From assembly GCA_017380615.1 (NCBI GenBank), contig JAFODQ010000097.1:1-57800 (forward strand): 57,800 bases of DNA, written 5' to 3'. Under the pieces are notes generated by a model. The model saw nothing but the letters and a program-made list of their open reading frames with translations, was not told where the DNA came from and made no database searches. Below, piece after piece: positions 53,656 to 57,800 of the stretch. The position numbers and the translations under genes are program-made. The stretch is from Clostridia bacterium (GTDB lineage Bacteria; Bacillota; Clostridia; Oscillospirales; Acutalibacteraceae). Positions within the stretch are counted from its first letter, which is position 1; each line of letters starts with the position of its first letter.

Positions 53656-53690
53656 AATCCCACTGTGTAATAAACACAGTGGGATTTTTT
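53656..53690. terminator. Terminator between convergent zinc-ribbon and sulfatase genes
   Basis: Thirteen-base perfect arms AATCCCACTGTGT (53656-53668) and complement (53674-53686), followed by TTTTTT on plus. It touches the end of the sulfatase gene and may work for both. Confidence 0.9.
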
Positions 53691-55104
53691 AGAATCTCTT
53701 CCAGAAATTCACACCCCAGGGGTGAGCCTGCTCATCCCACTCATCACGGTGCTCCATTATCTTTTCACGAAGCTCTTTAATTTTATTTTTATATTCTTCT
53801 GAAGCTGCAAGGTTATTGGTTTCCCACGGATCATTCTTTATATCATAAAGGAATGTCCATTTATCATCTTCATTATCGCCATTGCGATATTCAATCAGCT
53901 TGTAATTGTTGTCCTTCACACCACGGACAAACTCATCAAATATCAGATAAAGCTCATCGCGTTGACTTTCTCCGTGCTCACCATCAAGAAGCTGTGCAAA
54001 GCTTTGACCATCCACTGATTCAGGAATTTCAATACCCAATTTCTCACAAAGAGTGGGGAAAATATCATAAAGATACACATAAGCCTCATTGCGCTTATTT
54101 TCAGCAATGCCGGGACCTGCCATTACAAGAGGCACACGAACGCCATGCTCATATATATCCTCTTTTCCCAACCATCCATGCTGACCAACAGCAAGACCAT
54201 TATCTCCCGTGAAAACGACGATTGTATTTTCCTCCTCCCCTGATTCACGCAGGGCATCAAGCAATCTGCCGATTTCCGAATCAAGATGTGTTATCATTGC
54301 AAAATATTCCGCAATATGTTTTTTTATTTCGCTCTCCTTACGAGGATATGCTGCAAGGTGTTCATCCCTGTGCACCATAAGAGGATAATTTGTATCAATA
54401 ACCTCCTGAAAATTAGGTGGCAGCTTAATCTTTTCAGGGTCATACATTTCCCGAAAGCTGTCCGGCATTGTACGAGGATCGTGTGGTGCAAGATAAGCAA
54501 GATACATAAAGAAGGGTTTATCTTTACCTGCATTTTCTTTAAGCAAATCAATAGCTGCGTCTGTGAGAAGTGTGCTCGAATGCTTACCGGGTGAGAATTC
54601 ATCGCAATGCTGAGCAAGAGGCTCATTATCCTTAAAGAAATCCACCACAAAATTTATTACATTATCATATTCTCCCGTGGGGTCATATCTGCATGTGGGT
54701 ACATTCCAATGGTCCCACATCCCGCCAAAGAATATTTTTGCGCCCTGAGTAAAGCTTCGTGCATAGGCAGGGCAGCCATTGTGCCACTTTCCTAGTCCGA
54801 TGGTTTCATAGCCATTCGCCTTGAAAACCTCACCAATCGTTTTATGCTGTGACGGAATATTCCCACCAAGCTCTTCAAGATGGAATGGGTTGCGTCCCGA
54901 CAAAACCATTGCTCTGCTTGGCATGCAAACAGCACCACAGGTGCCTCCTGCAATATGTGCACGGGTAAAGGCTGTTCCACGCTCAACCAGCCTATCAAGA
55001 TTCGGTGTTATAATTTCGTCATTTCCCAGGGCGTGGATTGTATCGAACCTTTGGTCATCTGTGATAATGAATAAGACATTAGTTTTTTTCATAGCATTAA
55101 TCAA
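53689..55104 (-). CDS. Type I sulfatase (Cys-type, alkaline phosphatase superfamily)
   Basis: About 471 residues from a TTG at 55104 with SD AAAGGA 5 bases upstream; an ATG four codons later (55092) is the alternative. No signal peptide, so cytosolic. The metal-site D-D-Q is at 16-18 and the formylglycine signature C-M-P-S-R-x(4)-S-G has Cys60, which in anaerobes is oxidised by an anSME radical SAM enzyme, not present in the window. Later G-K-W-H, H-D-P-R and G-D-N-G are the other active-site parts. Likely removes sulfate from sugars such as host or algal glycans. Preceded by a leader of nearly 300 bases. Confidence 0.9.
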   Translation of the reverse strand: MINAMKKTNVLFIITDDQRFDTIHALGNDEIITPNLDRLVERGTAFTRAHIAGGTCGAVCMPSRAMVLSGRNPFHLEELGGNIPSQHKTIGEVFKANGYETIGLGKWHNGCPAYARSFTQGAKIFFGGMWDHWNVPTCRYDPTGEYDNVINFVVDFFKDNEPLAQHCDEFSPGKHSSTLLTDAAIDLLKENAGKDKPFFMYLAYLAPHDPRTMPDSFREMYDPEKIKLPPNFQEVIDTNYPLMVHRDEHLAAYPRKESEIKKHIAEYFAMITHLDSEIGRLLDALRESGEEENTIVVFTGDNGLAVGQHGWLGKEDIYEHGVRVPLVMAGPGIAENKRNEAYVYLYDIFPTLCEKLGIEIPESVDGQSFAQLLDGEHGESQRDELYLIFDEFVRGVKDNNYKLIEYRNGDNEDDKWTFLYDIKNDPWETNNLAASEEYKNKIKELREKIMEHRDEWDEQAHPWGVNFWKRF

Positions 55105-55406
55105 ATATATCCTTTGTTTTGTAAATAATTGTATCCTCAATGACTTGAGGTCGGTAGCGGTTGATTCAGTATCTCTGCCGTGAACCCTGAAGCATTGCAA
55201 CAGGATTTTTAAAATCTGCAATTATTTTACCGACAATTAATTTCAGTATTGCTGTTTTTATCTCCACTGCCGATAGAATCAATGTAATAATAAATCCCCC
55301 ACCTCAACAAGCGAAACAACATTCATATTGCCGGGCAAAGCAGACATGACAATAAGCGCACATAAAAACTTATTGAAATTTTCTCAAGCAGCATTTCATT
55401 TTTTAT

Positions 55407-55435
55407 ATTATACATCACCTTTTTTTCAATGGCAA
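55407..55435 (-). promoter_or_regulatory. Likely promoter of the sulfatase gene
   Basis: Minus strand: -35 TTGCCA (55430-55435), 17-base spacer, -10 TATAAT (55407-55412). The predicted leader to the start codon is nearly 300 bases, long enough for regulation. Confidence 0.6.
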
Positions 55436-55470
55436 CAATTATATTAAATCAGACTCCCTATATAAAATCA

Positions 55471-55499
55471 TTGAAAAAAGCTGAAGACTTTGATAAAAT
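55471..55499 (+). promoter_or_regulatory. Promoter of the 26-codon peptide
   Basis: -35 TTGAAA (55471-55476), 17-base spacer, -10 TAAAAT (55494-55499). The start codon lies about 10 bases after the predicted transcription start. Confidence 0.55.
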
Positions 55500-55515
55500 C
55501 AGATAGGGTGAGATT

Positions 55516-55596
55516 ATGAAAAAGACGATTGCACTGCTACTGGCAGTTTTATTACTGCTTTCAACAGCTTCCCGATTACATGATGCTTTACAATGA
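55516..55596 (+). CDS. 26-residue signal-peptide-like peptide or gene remnant
   Basis: ATG at 55516 with SD AGGGTGAG. The peptide starts M-K-K-T, has a 13-residue Leu/Ala/Val core and A-S, then seven more residues and TGA. It is what is left of a secreted protein gene, or a real small secreted/membrane peptide: promoter, SD and terminator are all present around it. Too short for family assignment. Confidence 0.4.
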   Translation: MKKTIALLLAVLLLLSTASRLHDALQ

Positions 55597-55609
55597 AATA
55601 AACAACAAA

Positions 55610-55640
55610 AAAACTGCTTCCAACGGAAGCAGTTTTCTTG
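55610..55640. terminator. Bidirectional terminator
   Basis: Twelve-base perfect arms AAAACTGCTTCC (55610-55621) and complement (55625-55636), loop AAC, with T-runs on both strands. Serves the zinc-ribbon gene at 55648 (minus) and the 26-codon frame (plus). Confidence 0.9.
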
Positions 55641-55647
55641 TTTTGAT

Positions 55648-56235
55648 TTATCTGTTGTTTTCAAGGCTGAGGAATGCATCCTTATTATTCATAACAAAGC
55701 CTCTTATAGCAACAAAATAATAGATTGAGCCGATAACACCAACCACACCACCTACCAGGATGTTGTAAACAAGTGTAATGATAGCTGAGGTTGTTGGCTC
55801 ATGCTTGCTTACAATGCCAACAGGGTTAACAAGGATAGCCTTGCTGTATTTCATATCATTAACACCGCTGATGATGTTAAGCACACCAACAATAGCAGGG
55901 AAAATGGCAATAAAGCCGAAAAGAATCTGCAGCACACCAATCACTATCCAGATGATACCGTTTGTGTTGATTTTCTGTGACAGCTGCTGAACTAGCTGCT
56001 GAGGATTACCGGCATATGGTGCATAACCCTGGTTATAGCCCGGATTATAAGACTGATTATAATTAGGGTTATATCCCTGATTATAATTTGGTGCCTGACT
56101 ATAGTTTGGCGCCTGATTATAATTTGGTGCCTGACTCTGAGCTGCCTGAGCAGATGGTGCAGTTGAGGCACCACAGGCCGCACAGAATGCTGCGTTATCT
56201 TCTAATTCTTTTCCACACATAGAACAAAATTTCAT
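55648..56235 (-). CDS. Zinc-ribbon membrane protein with Asn-Tyr-rich linker
   Basis: 195 residues from the ATG at 56235, SD GGGGGT 6 bases away; the frame runs 20 codons further up without an SD. Zinc ribbon F-C-S-M-C-G-K-E-L...F-C-A-A-C-G at the N-terminus, then a linker (about 30-75) of N-Y-N-Q and N-Y-S-Q repeats, then about three hydrophobic segments with N-I-I-S-G in between. Near-copies of the first 20 residues open the next two genes. Function unknown; possibly membrane organisation or a sensor. Own promoter upstream. Confidence 0.82.
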   Translation of the reverse strand: MKFCSMCGKELEDNAAFCAACGASTAPSAQAAQSQAPNYNQAPNYSQAPNYNQGYNPNYNQSYNPGYNQGYAPYAGNPQQLVQQLSQKINTNGIIWIVIGVLQILFGFIAIFPAIVGVLNIISGVNDMKYSKAILVNPVGIVSKHEPTTSAIITLVYNILVGGVVGVIGSIYYFVAIRGFVMNNKDAFLSLENNR

Positions 56236-56267
56236 AAAATTACCCCCGAATTTTAAAATCCACTTTA

Positions 56268-56295
56268 ATATTATCACAATCAACACATAAGTCAA
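56268..56295 (-). promoter_or_regulatory. Promoter of the Asn-Tyr-rich zinc-ribbon gene
   Basis: Minus strand: -35 TTGACT (56290-56295), 16-base spacer, -10 TAATAT (56268-56273). Confidence 0.65.
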
Positions 56296-56298
56296 TTG

Positions 56299-56655
56299 TC
56301 ATATTCCCGAAACCTCCCACGCCTCTATATGACCACTAAAGCGATTCCACGCAAGCCTGAAGAACGTATCCTTATTAAGATTCACAGAACAAGTTTCTGA
56401 ACGGATGCTTGCAGAAAAATTTAATATATACTGCCCTTCGGGCAGCTTGATAGGCACAATTTCGCCATTATTGATTGCATATTGCTGATTAACACCCATT
56501 CCTGTAATATTCAGTTTAATGGGTGGATTAACAAGAAAAAACTGATTTTCTCTTTTAATTGTAAGGGTGAATTCCGTACATATTCTTGCACCGCATCCCG
56601 TACAAAAAGCTGCATCATCAGCAAGCTTTGTTCCGCAATATTTACAATAGCTCAC
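56299..56655 (-). CDS. Zinc-ribbon protein with a small beta domain
   Basis: 118 residues. Zinc ribbon Y-C-K-Y-C-G-T-K-L...F-C-T-G-C-G (4-22), then about 90 residues predicted as beta-strands (F-T-L-T-I-K-R, I-V-P-I-K-L-P-E-G-Q-Y-I-L-N-F-S-A-S). No membrane segment and no linker repeat. It starts 12 bases after the next zinc-ribbon gene ends, so it is likely cotranscribed with it. Not a known enzyme. Confidence 0.78.
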   Translation of the reverse strand: MSYCKYCGTKLADDAAFCTGCGARICTEFTLTIKRENQFFLVNPPIKLNITGMGVNQQYAINNGEIVPIKLPEGQYILNFSASIRSETCSVNLNKDTFFRLAWNRFSGHIEAWEVSGI

Positions 56656-56667
56656 AACCTACACTCC

Positions 56668-57165
56668 TCACCACATTGAATATAGAGCAATCATAGAAAC
56701 CAAGCCGATAATCCATATAACAACTGATACAACAATAGCTGCTATGCATCTGTTACGAAATGTTGGTGTTTTGTATTTACTAAGACCCACAATACCCATA
56801 ATGAAGCCCACAAGTGGCACAAGGAACGCAAAGAGAAGGGCACAGTTTGCTGTGCTTGAGGATTCCCTGTCAAGCCCATTGTTATATGGCTGGTAAGGCT
56901 GCTGATAGCCTTGCTGATATGGCTGCTGATAGCCCTGCTGATATGGCTGCTGGTAGCCCTGCTGATACGGCTGCTGGTATCCCTGCTGATATGGCTGCTG
57001 GTAGCCCTGCTGATATGGCTGCTGGTAGCCCTGCTGATATGGCTGCTGATAGCCCTGCTGATTTGGCTGGTGTGCCGCCGACTGAACATCCACAGCATTG
57101 CCGCAATTCATGCAGAATACTGCATTATCATCTAATTCTTTTCCACATTTAGAACAAAATCGCAT
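56668..57165 (-). CDS. Zinc-ribbon membrane protein with seven 8-residue repeats
   Basis: 165 residues. Zinc ribbon F-C-S-K-C-G-K-E-L...F-C-M-N-C-G (4-22), then residues about 36-92 are seven units of G-Y-Q-Q-P-Y-Q-Q, then two hydrophobic segments (about 107-130, 140-162) of the DUF4190 kind with G-I-V-G-L-S-K-Y. SD GGGTGAT before the ATG. The repeat is encoded by 24-bp tandem copies, so the linker length probably varies between strains. Same plan as the gene at 55648. Confidence 0.82.
   Translation of the reverse strand: MRFCSKCGKELDDNAVFCMNCGNAVDVQSAAHQPNQQGYQQPYQQGYQQPYQQGYQQPYQQGYQQPYQQGYQQPYQQGYQQPYQQGYQQPYQPYNNGLDRESSSTANCALLFAFLVPLVGFIMGIVGLSKYKTPTFRNRCIAAIVVSVVIWIIGLVSMIALYSMW
56895..57062 (-). 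repeat. 24-bp tandem repeat, about seven copies, within a coding region
   Basis: On the plus strand units of the form CTGCTGATATGG-CTGCTGGTAGCC repeat with only a few base changes, encoding Gly-Tyr-Gln-Gln-Pro-Tyr-Gln-Gln. Most changes are silent (GGT/GAT in Tyr or Gln neighbours), showing selection on protein sequence as well as copy-number change by slippage. Confidence 0.85.
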
Positions 57166-57504
57166 ATTATCACCCTACTATAATTAAAACTTAAATAAAT
57201 ACCAATTCAATGGTAAAATAAATAGCAACCGTTGTCAATTGGAATTTATCAACAAAAAACAGACGCTTTCATTTAGCACTATTTAACATTAACTGGTTCT
57301 ATTTTAAAAATTTTGCCAACTCCTGCGAAACCCGAAAAAATCTTGCATTTATACACTTGACAAGTGCGTCAGCAAGTGATAACATAGGCGCAAAGAAAAT
57401 TCGACTTATTTTGCATTTGGTATGATTTCCTCAGGGAAATTCTGTCCATTTGCAGGATAGGTTTTTTTGTTGCCTTCCTGACATTATTACAAGGGGGACC
57501 TCAA
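57166..57504. other. 339-base spacer: promoters only
   Basis: Divergent spacer between the repeat zinc-ribbon gene and the 75-residue gene. Contains a clear plus promoter (57357-57385) and a weaker minus candidate (TTGACA at about 57233-57238 with a poor -10). The plus leader of about 110 bases has a short hairpin ATTTCC/GGAAAT (about 57426-57441) and a T-run near 57463. No reading frame of note. Confidence 0.5.
57357..57385 (+). promoter_or_regulatory. Promoter of the 75-residue gene
   Basis: -35 TTGACA (57357-57362), 17-base spacer, -10 TAACAT (57380-57385), about 110 bases before the ATG. Confidence 0.7.
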
Positions 57505-57732
57505 ATGGGTTACTATTCAGATCCCACAGCCAACATGGCAGTGGGAAGCGTTAACCGCGAATTTTCCGAATATGAGAAGAAGGCCAGGGAGCTTTGGAGG
57601 CTTTACGAAGAAGGTAAGCTTTCTGATGCTCAAATGGAAAAGGCACGCGTCCAATTCAAGGGCGTTTTCAAATACGTGTTTTACAGTGCCCTTCCCAAAG
57701 AAACGCCAAAGAATCCCAACAAACCCAGATAA
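57505..57732 (+). CDS. Small cytosolic protein of unknown function
   Basis: 75 residues, SD AAGGGGG. It starts M-G-Y-Y-S-D-P-T-A-N-x-A-x-G-x-V-x-R-E, a pattern I associate with short conserved clostridial proteins, followed by one long helical part with L-W-R-L-Y-E-E-G-K-L-S-D-A-Q-M-E-K-A and a basic, Pro-rich tail. No membrane segment. Promoter and terminator make it a monocistronic gene. Function unknown. Confidence 0.75.
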   Translation: MGYYSDPTANMAVGSVNREFSEYEKKARELWRLYEEGKLSDAQMEKARVQFKGVFKYVFYSALPKETPKNPNKPR

Positions 57733-57735
57733 CAG

Positions 57736-57775
57736 CACAAGCTCCACCGGTAAAACGGTGGAGCTTGTGTGTTTT
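57736..57775 (+). terminator. Terminator of the 75-residue gene
   Basis: Fourteen-base perfect arms CACAAGCTCCACCG (57736-57749) and complement (57756-57769), loop GTAAAA, then TGTTTTATG. Confidence 0.88.
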
Positions 57776-57800
57776 ATGTGCTTATAGGTGCAATCCACTG

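Larger units (their letters stand above)
55105..55647. other. 543-base spacer with two opposite promoters and a very short gene
   Basis: Holds the sulfatase leader and promoter (55407-55435), a plus-strand promoter (55471-55499), a 26-codon frame (55516-55596) and a terminator (55610-55640). In the sulfatase leader a 31-codon frame (55227-55322) without SD is seen and not trusted. Otherwise nothing recognised; the region is AT-rich. Confidence 0.6.

Noticed and set aside
55227-55322. 31-codon minus-strand frame in the sulfatase leader
   Set aside because: No SD, no promoter of its own, and no other sign of coding.
56895-57062. 24-bp repeats as a CRISPR array
   Set aside because: Units are contiguous without spacers and encode a regular octapeptide in an intact gene.
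1-57800. rRNA, tRNA, prophage or transposon genes
   Set aside because: I found no tRNA-like cloverleaf, rRNA stretch, integrase, transposase or phage structural gene while reading both strands; a covariance-model search was not possible.

Overview
The window looks like a chromosome segment of an anaerobic, low-to-moderate GC Firmicute, most likely a Clostridia member near the Oscillospirales/Ruminococcaceae (inference). Reasons: the gene order recJ-rel-dtd-MBL-hemZ, a SpoVB/MurJ-type flippase, a two-gene minimal SUF-like (SMS) iron-sulfur pair, a Cys-type sulfatase, strong Shine-Dalgarno (SD) sequences with frequent TTG/GTG starts, and many consensus -35/-10 promoters with 17-bp spacers. I saw no rRNA, tRNA, CRISPR array, transposase or phage gene.

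Layout. 1-611: tail of a secreted-type protein, a terminator and a small membrane protein. 601-8464 (minus): complete arginine operon argG-H-C-J-B-D-F from a promoter with an ARG-box-like palindrome. 8763-12657 (minus): secreted metallophosphoesterase, murD, PAS/GGDEF diguanylate cyclase. 12834-19542 (plus): six-gene operon smsC-smsB-rhamnulokinase-M28-like membrane protein-GH130-MATE exporter. 19619-30294 (minus): housekeeping operon recJ-rel-dtd-MBL-hemZ-nucleoside kinase-flippase-mazG-HU. 30417-33495 (minus): GH78 alpha-L-rhamnosidase and alpha/beta hydrolase, linked by theme to the rhamnulokinase. 33660-42596: an unknown membrane protein, a zinc-ribbon/Ig-like/GPH-transporter operon, then a plus-strand operon of alpha/beta hydrolase, membrane-anchored MurF-like ligase and Ddl-like ligase.

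42666-49656 (minus) is the most unusual part. Reading downstream it holds a possible 49-aa membrane peptide, a stand-alone RyR-domain protein, a 1156-residue protein joining a Clp-type AAA+ module, a receiver-like domain and a soluble FtsH-type AAA+ plus M41 zinc protease, a CARF nuclease of the Card1/Can2 (DUF1887) type, a divergent sigma-70-region-2 protein, a small ZAS-type anti-sigma-like protein and a YbjN-like protein. The parts recall the CRISPR-linked CalpL-CalpT-CalpS cascade (ligand-activated protease, anti-sigma, sigma), but the protease is of another class and no CRISPR genes are in view. I infer a nucleotide-sensing stress or defence system coupling proteolysis, a nuclease and transcription.

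49768-52360 (minus): Nim/PNPOx-like flavoprotein, MFS transporter, PnuC-like transporter. 52454-57165: a family of small zinc-ribbon membrane proteins with Tyr/Asn/Gln/Pro-rich linkers, including a 24-bp tandem repeat, interrupted by a sulfatase. 57505-57732: a small conserved-type protein with a clear promoter and terminator.
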